A DNA stretch of 64,000 nt, from contig CBDBEN010000005.1 in assembly GCA_965204405.1 (NCBI GenBank), positions 1,674,001 to 1,738,000 on the forward strand, in the 5' to 3' direction. This stretch comes from JANQPX01 sp965204405 (GTDB taxonomy: Bacteria > Pseudomonadota > Alphaproteobacteria > Geminicoccales > Geminicoccaceae). The notes below the pieces were generated by a model that searched no databases, had not been told where the DNA came from, and saw only the letters and a list, made by a program, of their open reading frames with translations. Below, piece after piece: positions 8,439-18,199 of this stretch. A program made the position numbers and the translations under genes. Each line of letters begins with the position of its first letter. Within the stretch, counting starts at the first letter, position 1.

Positions 8439-10068
8439 ATGACGCGCTTTGTCTTCATCACAGGCGGCGTGGTATCGTCGCTGGGCAAGGGCTTGGCGTC
8501 GGCGGCCATCGGCGCCGTTTTGCAGGCCAGAGGTTACACGGTCCGGCTTAGAAAGCTCGATCCTTATCTCAATGTCGATCCGGGGACGATGAGCCCCTAC
8601 CAGCATGGCGAAGTCTACGTCACCGATGACGGTGCCGAGACCGATCTCGACCTCGGCCATTACGAACGCTTCACCGGTGTGCCGGCGCGCGGGTCCGACA
8701 GCGTGACTGCCGGCAAGATCTACTCCTGGGTGCTCGCCAAGGAACGCCACGGGGACTATCTAGGCGGCACGGTGCAGGTGGTTCCCCATGTCACCGACAT
8801 GATCAAGTCCTGCATCCTGAAGGATGTCGATGATGTCGACTTCGTTCTTTGCGAGATCGGCGGCACGGTTGGCGATATCGAGGGGCTGCCCTTCCTCGAG
8901 GCGATCCGGCAGATTCGTTTCGAGCTTGGCCGGGACCATGTGGCCTACATCCACCTGACGCTAGTGCCCTATATCGCGTCCGCGGGCGAATTGAAGACTA
9001 AGCCGACCCAGCATTCGGTCCGTGAAATCCGCGGCATCGGCATTCAGCCCGATATCCTCGTTTGCCGGACGGAACATCCGATTTCCGCTGATGCGAAACG
9101 CAAGATTGCGCTGCAATGCAGTGTCGAGCTCAACGGCGTGATTCCGGCCGAGGATGTCAAGAGCATCTACGAGGTGCCGGTCAAGTACCATGCCGAAGGC
9201 CTGGACACGCAGCTTCTCCGCCACTTCAACATGCCGGCGGAGGACGAGCCGGACCTTGCCCGCTGGCATGGCATCACCGAGCGCATTCATAAGCCTGAAG
9301 GCGAGGTGACGATTGCGGTGGTCGGCAAATATGTGGGCCTGCAGGACGCCTACAAGTCTTTGAATGAAGCCCTGACCCATGGGGGCATCGCCAGCAATAT
9401 CCGGGTCAAGACCGTCTGGCTCGATGCCGAGATTTTCGAGAACGGTGAAGCCGCCCAGCATCTTCAGGATGTCCATGGCATCTTGGTGCCCGGCGGTTTC
9501 GGCGAGCGTGGTATCGAAGGCAAGATCAAGGCGGTGACCTTCGCCCGCACGCGGCGTGTCCCCTATTTCGGCATCTGCCTCGGGCTGCAGATGGCGGTGA
9601 TCGAGGCTGCGAGAAACCTCGCCGACATCGGCAAGGCGGGCTCGACCGAGTTCGGCGTGTGCGAGGAACCTGTCGTCGGTCTTCTGACCGAATGGGAGCG
9701 GGACGGCGAAGTGGAGACTCGGACGGCCGATGACGATCTCGGCGGCACGATGCGCCTTGGTGCCTATCCCTGTGCCCTGGCCGATGGCAGCCTCGCCCGG
9801 GAAATCTACGGTGACGCCCTGATCAGCGAGCGTCACCGTCACCGCTATGAAGTGAACATCAACTACATGAACCGGCTTTCCTCGGCTGGGCTTTCCTTCT
9901 CGGGCATGTCGCCCTGATGGACGCCTGCCGGAGATCATCGAGCTTCCGGGCCATCCCTGGTTCGTTGGTGTGCAGTTCCATCCGGAGCTCAAGTCGAAAC
10001 CCTTCGATCCCCACCCGCTGTTCGCATCCTTCGTCAAGGCCGCGCTCGATCAATCGCGCCTGGTCTAA
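8439..10068 (+). CDS. pyrG: CTP synthase, frameshifted near the C-terminus
   Basis: CTP synthase aminates UTP to CTP with glutamine. The first frame (8439-9917, 492 codons) holds the synthetase domain starting MTRFVFITGGVVSSLGKG and most of the glutaminase domain, including the nucleophile Cys in YFGICLGLQMA. It stops at TGA 9915-9917 in GMSP-stop. Reading resumes one base later (GAT 9916) with DGRLPEIIELPGHPWF, then FHPELKSKPF and the end QSRLV-TAA at 10068. The joined product would be 542 residues, the normal length. The His and Glu of the glutaminase triad (FHPE) lie after the shift. One extra C in the run at 9912-9914 explains it; a sequence error, real mutation or +1 frameshifting at CCC-TGA are all possible. 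Confidence 0.9.
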
Positions 10069-10080
10069 TGGCCGGTGTGA

Positions 10081-10976
10081 ATGCAAACCCAACCCGAACA
10101 TCCGGGCAATCCCTTGAACCGACGTATCAAAATTGGTGATCTCGACATTGGCCTGGACCTCCCCTTTGTCCTGATCGCCGGTCCCTGCCAAATCGAAAGC
10201 CGCGATCATGCCATGGAGATGGCGGCGGCGCTCAGCGATATCTGCGGTGAACGCGAGATCGGCTTGATCTACAAGAGTTCCTTCGACAAAGCCAACCGCA
10301 CGAGTGGGGGCAGTGCGCGCGGCGTAGGGTTGAAGAAAGGTGCATCGAGATCCTGGCGGAGGTGCGGGACACCTTCGGCTGCCCGGTGATTACCGATGTG
10401 CATGAGAGCCAGCAATGCGCCGATGTCGCCGAAGCGGTCGATGTTCTGCAGATCCCAGCTTTCCTTTGCCGTCAGACTGACCTGCTCGAAGCTGCAGCCG
10501 CTACCGGTGCTGCCGTTCATGTAAAAAAAGGCCAGTTTCTCGCCCCCTGGGACATGAAACATGTGGCCGCCAAGCTTGAACGGTTTGGCGCCGACCGCAT
10601 CATGCTCGGTGAGCGCGGCACATCTTTCGGCTACAACAAGCTGGTCTCCGATTTCAGGGGGCTGCCGGAGATGGCCAGCACTGGCTGGCCGGTGGTCTTC
10701 GATGCCACGCATTCGGTGCAGCAGCCGGGAGGGCAGGGCGGCACCAGCGGTGGCCAGCGGATGTTCGTGCCGGTGCTTGCAAGGGCGGCCCTTGCGATCG
10801 GCGTCGCCGCCCTGTTCCTGGAAACCCACGAGAACCCGGATGCAGCGCCGAGCGACGGTCCCAATATGGTGCCGATCCGCGAGCTCTCCCGGATGCTCTC
10901 GGTTTTTCAGGATTTCGATAGGCTCGCAAAAAGCTACCCCCTCAATGTGACGCTTCCTCAGGACGAAGATAGATGA
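10081..10976 (+). CDS. kdsA: 3-deoxy-8-phosphooctulonate synthase, frameshifted
   Basis: KdsA joins arabinose 5-phosphate and phosphoenolpyruvate to make Kdo 8-phosphate for lipopolysaccharide. The first frame (from ATG 10081) gives IAGPCQIESRDHAMEMA and YKSSFDKANRTS, then becomes nonsense after GVGLKKG at about 10341. The second frame (ending 10976) continues IEILAEVRDTFGCPVITDV, then HVKKGQFLAPWDMK and DATHSVQQPGGQGG. Dropping two bases (TG 10341-10342) restores a full enzyme of about 297 residues. No alternative start in the second frame would recover the N-terminal active-site residues. The end overlaps the eno start (ATGA), and pyrG ends 12 bases upstream, so the genes form one operon. 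Confidence 0.88.
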
Positions 10977-12256
10977 TCGATACCGAAATTACGGCCATTA
11001 CCGGCCGCCAGGTTCTGGACAGCCGCGGCAACCCGACCGTCGAGGTCGACGTGACCCTCGAAGGCGGCGCCAGAGGCAGAGCCGCGGTGCCATCGGGCGC
11101 ATCGACCGGATCGAAGGAAGCGATCGAGCTTCGCGATGGCGACAAGGCGGTCTATCTGGGGAAGGCGGTGACCAAGGCGGTCGATGCTGTCAATGGCGAG
11201 CTGACCAACGCGCTTTTCGGCCGCGATGCCACCGAGCAGACCGCTCTCGACCAGCTCATGATCGAACTTGACGGCACCAAGAACAAAAGCCGACTTGGCG
11301 CCAATGCCATTCTCGGAGCGAGCCTTGCCATCGCCAAGGCTTCGGCTGAGGAACTCGGCCTGCCGCTTTACCGTTATGTCGGCGGCGTGAATGCCAAGAT
11401 CCTGCCGGTGCCGATGATGAATGTCATCAATGGTGGGGCTCATGCCGACAACCCGATCGATGTTCAGGAATTCATGATCATGCCGGTTGGCGCGCCCACC
11501 TTTTCCGAAGGGTTGCGCATGGGCACGGAGATTTTCCATGCGCTCAGAGCCGGCCTCAAAGATGCCGGCCACAATACGAATGTCGGCGACGAAGGCGGCT
11601 TTGCCCCCAACCTCGCCGGCACCGATGACGCTCTCGGGTTTCTCGCCAAAGCCGTTGAAGCAGCCGGCTATAAGCTGGAAGACGATATCGTTTTCGCGTT
11701 GGATGCGGCCGCAAGCGAGTTCGGCAAGGAAGGACGCTATGAGCTTGCCGGCGAAGGCAAGGTTCTCGATGGTGACGGCATGGTCCGTTATTACGAGGAA
11801 TTGTGCGGACGCTATCCGATCAAGTCGATCGAGGACGGCATGGCCGAAGACGATTGGAATGGCTGGGCGGCGCTCACCCAGGCGATCGGCGGCAACGTGC
11901 AGCTCGTGGGTGACGATCTGTTCGTGACCAACCCTGAGATCGTTGCAGAAGGCATTCAGCTCGGCGTTGCCAATGCGCTCCTCGTCAAGGTCAATCAGAT
12001 CGGCAGTCTGAGCGAAACCCTCGACGCCGTGGAGCTGGCGCATCGGGCTTCCTATCGCTCGGTGATGAGCCATCGTTCGGGTGAAACCGAGGATGCGACC
12101 ATCGCTGATCTGGCAGTCGCGACCAATTGCGGCCAGATAAAGACAGGATCGTTATCACGTTCTGATCGACTTGCGAAATATAATCAGTTACTTAGGATTG
12201 AAGAGGACCTTGGCTCTTCGGCACGTTATGCCGGCAGAGCCGCATTCGGCGTATGA
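10973..12256 (+). CDS. eno: Enolase
   Basis: A complete 427-residue enolase, converting 2-phosphoglycerate to phosphoenolpyruvate. Family motifs are intact: SGASTGSKEAIELRD near the N-terminus, the metal ligands in the FALDAAASEF, SIEDGMAEDDW and GDDLFVTNP segments, the catalytic Lys in LLVKVNQIGSLSET, and SHRSGETEDATIADLAV near the end. The start ATG overlaps the kdsA stop, which indicates translational coupling. ftsB follows after about 10 bases, the usual alphaproteobacterial order. Confidence 0.97.
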   Translation: MIDTEITAITGRQVLDSRGNPTVEVDVTLEGGARGRAAVPSGASTGSKEAIELRDGDKAVYLGKAVTKAVDAVNGELTNALFGRDATEQTALDQLMIELDGTKNKSRLGANAILGASLAIAKASAEELGLPLYRYVGGVNAKILPVPMMNVINGGAHADNPIDVQEFMIMPVGAPTFSEGLRMGTEIFHALRAGLKDAGHNTNVGDEGGFAPNLAGTDDALGFLAKAVEAAGYKLEDDIVFALDAAASEFGKEGRYELAGEGKVLDGDGMVRYYEELCGRYPIKSIEDGMAEDDWNGWAALTQAIGGNVQLVGDDLFVTNPEIVAEGIQLGVANALLVKVNQIGSLSETLDAVELAHRASYRSVMSHRSGETEDATIADLAVATNCGQIKTGSLSRSDRLAKYNQLLRIEEDLGSSARYAGRAAFGV

Positions 12257-12265
12257 GGAGTAGTG

Positions 12266-12613
12266 GTGGCAAGACGGCGGTTCAATTTCAGACGTCGCTT
12301 ACGATGGCAGTCCTGGCTGGTGATCGTCGGCTTTGGGCTGGCCATTTATTTCGGTTATCACGCGGTGAATGGAAGCCGGGGCTTGATGGCGTCTCAGCAG
12401 CTTACGGATGACCTGAGAACGGCCGAAAAAAGACTGGCGAGGATCAGAGACGAGCGGCAGCGGCTCGAACGGCGGGTCATGCGCCTCAGGCCGGGAACGC
12501 TCGATCCCGACCTCATTGACGAGCTGGCGCGAGAGACCTTGAGCATGGTGGAAGCGGATGACGTGATCATTCTGCTGGAACCGGATAAATCGGCCGAGAT
12601 CGGCCATCGCTGA
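12266..12613 (+). CDS. ftsB: Septum formation initiator FtsB
   Basis: A 115-residue bitopic membrane protein of the FtsB/DivIC family, part of the FtsQLB divisome complex. A basic N-terminus (ARRRFNFRRRLRWQ) is followed by one membrane helix (about residues 16-33) and a coiled coil with heptad leucines and arginines (TAEKRLARIRDERQRLERRV), then the conserved DPDLIDELARETL. GTG 12266 is preferred over GTG 12263 because GAGGAG at 12255-12260 then lies five bases upstream. It follows eno closely and precedes pdhA, the normal context in alphaproteobacteria. Confidence 0.88.
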   Translation: MARRRFNFRRRLRWQSWLVIVGFGLAIYFGYHAVNGSRGLMASQQLTDDLRTAEKRLARIRDERQRLERRVMRLRPGTLDPDLIDELARETLSMVEADDVIILLEPDKSAEIGHR

Positions 12614-12768
12614 CCTGCCGGCCATGATAAAGGTGGTTGTGCGAGCTGCTCCGGACATGTGGACAAGGCCAGCTTGGAAAAAATTGATGCGAGGCCAATG
12701 ACCAAGTGGCTGACCGACTGACTCTTCCGAACGCAACGGTGCACTGAGGGCTGATTGGAGACCAAAAC

Positions 12769-13794
12769 ATGGCGACGGCAACGCGTCGTAAACCCCCAGC
12801 AAAAAAAGCAGCTGGAGCAGGCAAGGCCAAGGCGTTCGACGAAAACCCCGAACAGCTCTTGACCTATTATCGCGACATGCTCCTGATCCGTCGTTTCGAG
12901 GAGAAGGCGGGGCAGCTTTACGGCATGGGGCTGATCGGCGGTTTCTGCCATCTCTATATCGGCCAGGAGGCTGTTGCCGTCGGCATGCAGCATGCGCTGG
13001 ACGAGACCGACTCGGTGATCACTGGCTATCGTGACCATGGTCACATGCTGGTCTGCAAGATGGACCCGCGCCGCGTGATGGCCGAATTGACCGGGCGTGC
13101 CAGCGGCTATTCGAAAGGTAAGGGCGGCTCGATGCACATGTTCGCTCGTGATCGCAATTTCTACGGCGGGCACGGCATCGTCGCGGGCCAGGTGCCGCTC
13201 GGCACCGGCGTCGCTTTCGCGCATAAGTACCGCGAAGATGGCGGTGTCTGTGTTGTGTATCTCGGCGACGGCGCGACCAATCAGGGGCAGGTCTATGAAA
13301 GCTTCAACATGGCCAGCCTCTGGAATCTGCCCGTCATCTACGTGATCGAGAACAACCAATACGGTATGGGCACGTCGGTGAAGCGCGCGTCCGCCAGCAC
13401 CGAGCTTTACCGGCGAGGCGATGCGTACGACATTCCGGGCGAGCAGATCGACGGCATGGATGTGGTTGCGGTCAACGCCGCTGCGCGCGAAGCGGTCGCC
13501 CATGCCAGAACCAAGGGGCCGGTTCTCCTGGAAGCCAAGACCTATCGTTACCGTGGCCATTCCATGTCCGATCCGGCGAAGTACCGGACGCGGGAGGAAG
13601 TGCAGGGTGTGCGCGAAAATCGTGACCCGATCGACCAGCTTCGTGAGCGTATGCTGAAGGCGAAGATTGGCGACGAGGACGGTTTCAAGCAAATCGACAA
13701 AGAGATCCGCGCCATCGTCAACGAGGCCGCGACCTTCGCTCAGGATAGCCCGGAGCCGGCACCCGAAGAGCTCTATACCGATGTTTATGCCTAA
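12769..13794 (+). CDS. pdhA: Pyruvate dehydrogenase E1 component, alpha subunit
   Basis: A 341-residue thiamine-diphosphate enzyme subunit that with PdhB decarboxylates pyruvate and acetylates the E2 lipoyl arm. The TPP motif is present as GDGATNQGQVYESFNMA through IENNQYGMGT. The phosphorylation-loop region YRYRGHSMSDPAKYRTREE is conserved. The first 20 residues are an Ala/Lys-rich extension without known role. It begins a pdhA-pdhB-pdhC-lpdA block in which all four complex genes follow on the same strand. Confidence 0.95.
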   Translation: MATATRRKPPAKKAAGAGKAKAFDENPEQLLTYYRDMLLIRRFEEKAGQLYGMGLIGGFCHLYIGQEAVAVGMQHALDETDSVITGYRDHGHMLVCKMDPRRVMAELTGRASGYSKGKGGSMHMFARDRNFYGGHGIVAGQVPLGTGVAFAHKYREDGGVCVVYLGDGATNQGQVYESFNMASLWNLPVIYVIENNQYGMGTSVKRASASTELYRRGDAYDIPGEQIDGMDVVAVNAAAREAVAHARTKGPVLLEAKTYRYRGHSMSDPAKYRTREEVQGVRENRDPIDQLRERMLKAKIGDEDGFKQIDKEIRAIVNEAATFAQDSPEPAPEELYTDVYA

Positions 13795-13841
13795 TTGCCG
13801 ATGAGATGAGCCCGTCCGCCCGGCTTCGCTAGGAAATGATA

Positions 13842-15215
13842 ATGCCTACCCAAATTCTCATGCCTGCTCTGTCACCGACGATGACCGAGGGCAATCTTGC
13901 TAAATGGATGAAAGCCGTAGGCGACAAGGTCGAGCCCGGCGACGTGATCGCCGAGATCGAGACCGATAAAGCCACCATGGAGGTGGAAGCCGTCGATGAA
14001 GGCACGCTTGGCGAGATCCTGATCCAGGAGGGCACCGAGGCCGTGCCGGTGAACACACCGATCGCGGTTCTGCTCGGTGACGGCGAGACCGAGGTGGTCA
14101 GCATCACGGAAGCGTCGACACCGTCTCCAGCCAAAGTCGAACCAGCCCTCGCCCAGGCTCAGATGCCTCCGCTAAACGCCGCCCCGGCGACGCCCGCCGT
14201 CGCTGACGACCCGGATTTGCCGGCTGGCACCGAACTTGCCAAGCAGACCGTGCGCGAGGCGCTTCGCGATGCCATGGCGGAGGAGATGCGCCGGGATGGT
14301 GATGTCTTTTTGATGGGTGAAGAGGTCGCCGAATATCAGGGCGCCTACAAGATTTCCCAGGGGCTGCTGGAGGAATTCGGTGCCAAGCGGGTGATCGACA
14401 CGCCGATCACCGAATATGGGTTTTGCGGTGTCGGTGTCGGTGCCGCGATGGCGGGCCTGAAGCCGATCGTCGAGTTCATGACCTGGAACTTCGCCATGCA
14501 GGCGATCGACCACATCATCAACTCCGCCGCCAAGACCCGTTACATGGCAGGCGGCGAACTCGGGTCCCCCATCGTCTTCAGAGGCCCGAACGGTGCCGCC
14601 GCCCGCGTTGCTGCTCAGCACAGCCAGGAATACTCGACCTGGTATGCTCATTGCCCCGGTCTGAAGGTGGTCGCTCCCTACAACGCCGCCGATGCCAAGG
14701 GGCTGCTGAAAGCCGCGATTCGCGATCCCAATCCGGTGGTGTTTCTCGAGAACGAAATCCTCTATGGCCAGAGTTTCGATGTGCCGGTCATAGACGATTT
14801 CGTGTTGCCCATCGGCAAGGCGCGGATCGCTCGCAGCGGCAGCGACGTGACGCTGGTCGCCTTCTCCCTCATGGTGGCGCGGGCGCTCGAAGCGGCCGAT
14901 GCCCTGGCAGGCGAGGGGATTTCGGCCGAAGTCATCGACCTGAGATCGCTCCGTCCCCTGGATACCGCGACCATCGTGCAATCGGTGCAGAAAACCAATC
15001 GCCTGGTCACGATTGAGGAAGGCTGGCCGATGTTCGGCCTCGGGGCGGAAATGTCCGCCATCATGATGGAAGAGGCGTTTGATCATCTGGACGCGCCGGT
15101 TACTAGGGTGACGGGCAAGGATGTGCCGATGCCCTATGCTGCCAACCTCGAGGAAATGGCACTGCCGCAGACGGCCGACGTCATCCAGGCTGCGAAAGCC
15201 GTCTGTTACCGCTGA
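13842..15215 (+). CDS. pdhB: Pyruvate dehydrogenase E1 component, beta subunit with lipoyl domain
   Basis: A 457-residue protein with an N-terminal lipoyl domain (residues 1-80; lipoylated Lys43 in IETDKATMEVEAVDEG), an Ala/Pro-rich linker (about 90-130) and a transketolase-like E1-beta domain (VREALRDAMAEEMRRD, GVGAAMAGLKPIVEFMTW, the C-terminal LRSLRPLDT). A lipoyl domain on E1-beta is typical of alphaproteobacterial pyruvate dehydrogenase. ATG 13842 is chosen over ATG 13836 because AGGA at 13831-13834 is seven bases upstream and the sequence then starts exactly like the E2 lipoyl domain. Confidence 0.95.
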   Translation: MPTQILMPALSPTMTEGNLAKWMKAVGDKVEPGDVIAEIETDKATMEVEAVDEGTLGEILIQEGTEAVPVNTPIAVLLGDGETEVVSITEASTPSPAKVEPALAQAQMPPLNAAPATPAVADDPDLPAGTELAKQTVREALRDAMAEEMRRDGDVFLMGEEVAEYQGAYKISQGLLEEFGAKRVIDTPITEYGFCGVGVGAAMAGLKPIVEFMTWNFAMQAIDHIINSAAKTRYMAGGELGSPIVFRGPNGAAARVAAQHSQEYSTWYAHCPGLKVVAPYNAADAKGLLKAAIRDPNPVVFLENEILYGQSFDVPVIDDFVLPIGKARIARSGSDVTLVAFSLMVARALEAADALAGEGISAEVIDLRSLRPLDTATIVQSVQKTNRLVTIEEGWPMFGLGAEMSAIMMEEAFDHLDAPVTRVTGKDVPMPYAANLEEMALPQTADVIQAAKAVCYR

Positions 15216-15254
15216 CACGACTTGGTTCCGCCCCCTAGCGCATAAGAGATCCCG

Positions 15255-16556
15255 ATGCCGATCGAAATCAAAATGCCGGCGCTGTCGCCCACCATGACCG
15301 AGGGCAACCTTGCCAAATGGCTAAAGCAGGAAGGCGACGATATCGCGCCTGGAGACGTGATCGCCGAGATCGAGACCGACAAGGCGACCATGGAGGTCGA
15401 AGCGGTTGACGAGGGCAAGCTCGGCAAGATCCTGATAAGCGAGGGAACCGAAGGCGTCGCCGTCAATGTCCCGATTGCGCTCTTGCTCGAAGAAGGCGAG
15501 GAAGCTTCGGCCCTGGATGCCATGGCTGCGGCGGCGCCACCCGCTTCGCAGGGAGCAGCGGCAGCGTCGCAGGCTGAGCCTGCCAATGTCGCGCCAGCCC
15601 CTGCCGTTGCGTCCCCCGCTGCAGCCGCGAACGGACAAAGCCGGCCGGCGGCAGCGCGAGGAAGCCGAATTTTTGCAAGCCCGCTGGCCAAACGTATGGC
15701 TGAGCAGGCGGGGATTGATCTCGGCGCGCTTACCGGCAGCGGCCCTCACGGCAGGATCGTCAAGGCCGACATCGAACGTGCTCGAAGGGATGGCGTACCA
15801 GCACCAGCGCAGGTCCCGTCTGCGCCAACCGCACCAGCTCCAGTAACGCAACTGCCGCTGTCAGCCGTGCCGGCGGCGGTCGAGGTGCCGCTGTCGAATA
15901 TGCGGAAGGTGATTGCGCGCAGGCTTACCGAGTCCAAGCAGAGCATCCCGCATTTCTACCTGACCATCGATTGCGAGTTGGATGCGCTTTTGGCGCTGCG
16001 CAAGCAGGTGAATGGCAGGGAAGGGGCGGACTACAAGGTTTCGGTCAACGATTTCGTGATCAAGGCATCGGCACTTGCCTTGAAGAAAGTGCCGATGGCG
16101 AATGTCTCCTTCGCAGGCGACAAGCTGCTGCAATACCAGACGATCGATATCTCGGTCGCGGTCGCCATCCCGGATGGCCTGATCACGCCCATCATCAAGC
16201 AGGCTGACAAGAAGGGCCTCGGGCAGATCTCCGAGGAGATGAAAGACCTGGCAAGCCGCGCCAAGGAAGGCAAGCTCAAGCCTGAGGAATTTCAGGGCGG
16301 CAGCTTTTCGATTTCCAATCTCGGCATGTTCGGCGTGAAGGAATTCTCCGCCGTCATCAACCCGCCGCAGGCCTGCATTCTTGCCGTAGGTGCCGGCATG
16401 CAGCAGCCGGTGATCAAGAACGGTGCTGTTTCCAGCGCAACCGTCATGTCCTGCACGCTCTCGGTCGATCATCGCGCGGTCGACGGGGCACTCGGTGCTC
16501 AGCTTCTTCAAGCCTTCAAAGGGTACATCGAAGAGCCGCTCACCATGCTGCTCTAG
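15255..16556 (+). CDS. pdhC: Pyruvate dehydrogenase E2, dihydrolipoamide acetyltransferase
   Basis: A 433-residue E2 core protein. Order: lipoyl domain (1-80, Lys43 in ETDKATMEVE), Ala/Pro linker, peripheral-subunit-binding domain (RIFASPLAKRMAEQAGIDL to GRIVKADIERA, about 135-175), second linker, and the acetyltransferase domain ending with the catalytic LSVDHRAVDGALG motif. It transfers the acetyl group to CoA. The lipoyl domain is very similar to that of pdhB just upstream. lpdA follows after about 90 bases. Confidence 0.96.
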   Translation: MPIEIKMPALSPTMTEGNLAKWLKQEGDDIAPGDVIAEIETDKATMEVEAVDEGKLGKILISEGTEGVAVNVPIALLLEEGEEASALDAMAAAAPPASQGAAAASQAEPANVAPAPAVASPAAAANGQSRPAAARGSRIFASPLAKRMAEQAGIDLGALTGSGPHGRIVKADIERARRDGVPAPAQVPSAPTAPAPVTQLPLSAVPAAVEVPLSNMRKVIARRLTESKQSIPHFYLTIDCELDALLALRKQVNGREGADYKVSVNDFVIKASALALKKVPMANVSFAGDKLLQYQTIDISVAVAIPDGLITPIIKQADKKGLGQISEEMKDLASRAKEGKLKPEEFQGGSFSISNLGMFGVKEFSAVINPPQACILAVGAGMQQPVIKNGAVSSATVMSCTLSVDHRAVDGALGAQLLQAFKGYIEEPLTMLL

Positions 16557-16644
16557 TGTTAGGACCACATCCGTTGGCTCGCTTTCGAAACACATCCGGT
16601 CATATCGGAAGGCAGTGCGGCCTAGAAACTTAGAGGACAAAAAT

Positions 16645-18042
16645 ATGGCAGAGCATCAGTTCGATGTGGTTGTCGTCGGCGGAGGACCTGGCGGTTATGT
16701 GGCGGCGATCCGGGCGGCCCAGCTCAAGATGAAGACCGCTTTGGTGGAGCGCGAGCATCTCGGCGGCATCTGCCTGAACTGGGGCTGCATCCCCACCAAA
16801 GCGCTGCTTCGCTCCGGCGAAGTCTTCGATATGATGCATCACCTCAAGGAATTCGGATTCTCCGCCGAAAAGCTGACCTATGATGTCGACGCCGTGGTCA
16901 AACGCTCGCGAAAAATCGCCGGCCAGCTCTCCAGGGGCGTCGCCCATCTCCTCAAGAAAAACAAAGTTACCGTCTTCGATGGGCAAGCAGCGCTTGCTGG
17001 CCAGGGGGCGATCGAGGCCAAGACCAAATCCGGAATCGAAAAAATCAGGGCCAAGCATATCATTCTTGCAACCGGCGCTCGTGCCCGGCAGCTGCCGGGG
17101 CTGGAAGCCGATGGCAAGCTGATCTGGACTTACAAGGAAGCGATGGTGCCCGACGCGATGCCGAAAAGCCTGCTGGTGGTCGGCTCAGGCGCGATCGGTA
17201 TCGAGTTCGCGAGCTTCTACAAGGCGATGGGCGTTGATGTCACAGTGGTCGAGGTGATGGACCGGGTGCTGCCCGTCGAAGACGAGGAGATTTCCGCTCA
17301 CGCCCATAAGCAGTTTGTAAAGCGCGGCATCAAGCTGATTACATCGGCCCAGGTGAAGGCGCTGGAGAAGGGCAAGGACAGCGTCACCGCGACCATCGAG
17401 GCCGGCGGCAAAAGTGAAAAAATGACCGTTGATCGCGTCATCATGGCGGTGGGCATCGTCGGCAATGTCGAGGATCTCGGTCTCGAAGGCACGAAAGTCA
17501 AGGTCGACAAAAGCCATGTCGAAATCGATGAATGGTGCCGCACCGGCGAGCCCGGCGTCTACGCGATCGGTGATCTCACCGGGCCGCCCTGGCTTGCCCA
17601 CAAAGCCAGCCATGAAGGCGTCTTATGCGTCGAGAAGATCGCGGGTCTCAACGACACCCACCCGCTCGACGTGACGAAAATTCCGGGCTGCACCTATTGT
17701 GCCCCGCAAATCGCAAGCGTCGGCTACACCGAGGCCGCCGCCAAGAAGGCGGGCTTTGACGTCAAGGTCGGCCGTTTCCCTTTTATCGGCAATGGCAAGG
17801 CGATCGCGCTTGGCGAACCCGAAGGCATGGTCAAGACCGTGTTCGATGCCAGGACTGGTGAATTGCTGGGCGCCCATATGGTCGGTGCTGAGGTCACGGA
17901 GATGATCCAAGGCTACGTCATTGCCCGCCAGGTCGAAGCCACCGAACTCGACCTGATGCATACCGTTTTCCCCCATCCGACGCTCTCCGAAATGATGCAT
18001 GAGAGCACGCTGGACGCCTACGGCCGCGCCATCCACTTTTAG
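16645..18042 (+). CDS. lpdA: Dihydrolipoyl dehydrogenase (E3)
   Basis: A 465-residue FAD disulfide oxidoreductase that reoxidises dihydrolipoamide with NAD. It begins with FDVVVVGGGPGGYVAAIRAA (FAD binding), has the redox pair in GGICLNWGCIPTKALLR, an NAD-binding GSGAIGIEFASFYKAMG, and the C-terminal active-site His in FPHPTLSEMMHES. ATG 16645 has AGAGGA seven bases upstream. It closes the pdh block; lipA, which commonly follows in alphaproteobacteria, is not here. Confidence 0.96.
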   Translation: MAEHQFDVVVVGGGPGGYVAAIRAAQLKMKTALVEREHLGGICLNWGCIPTKALLRSGEVFDMMHHLKEFGFSAEKLTYDVDAVVKRSRKIAGQLSRGVAHLLKKNKVTVFDGQAALAGQGAIEAKTKSGIEKIRAKHIILATGARARQLPGLEADGKLIWTYKEAMVPDAMPKSLLVVGSGAIGIEFASFYKAMGVDVTVVEVMDRVLPVEDEEISAHAHKQFVKRGIKLITSAQVKALEKGKDSVTATIEAGGKSEKMTVDRVIMAVGIVGNVEDLGLEGTKVKVDKSHVEIDEWCRTGEPGVYAIGDLTGPPWLAHKASHEGVLCVEKIAGLNDTHPLDVTKIPGCTYCAPQIASVGYTEAAAKKAGFDVKVGRFPFIGNGKAIALGEPEGMVKTVFDARTGELLGAHMVGAEVTEMIQGYVIARQVEATELDLMHTVFPHPTLSEMMHESTLDAYGRAIHF

Positions 18043-18199
18043 TGGCGTGGCCACATCATTTGGTTCCCAACTACATCAGCAGGATCGAGGGTATGCCGCC
18101 AAGTTTGACGGGGCATGGTTGGGCTCATCTGTTGAAGACCAATCACTAGGCGGGTGGCTTGGCCGCCTCTTTGGCTTGTCTTGTGGGCTATTATGGAAG

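Noticed and set aside
8961..10037. 358-codon minus-strand frame opposite pyrG
   Set aside because: Shadow of pyrG; it exists because of GC-rich third positions.
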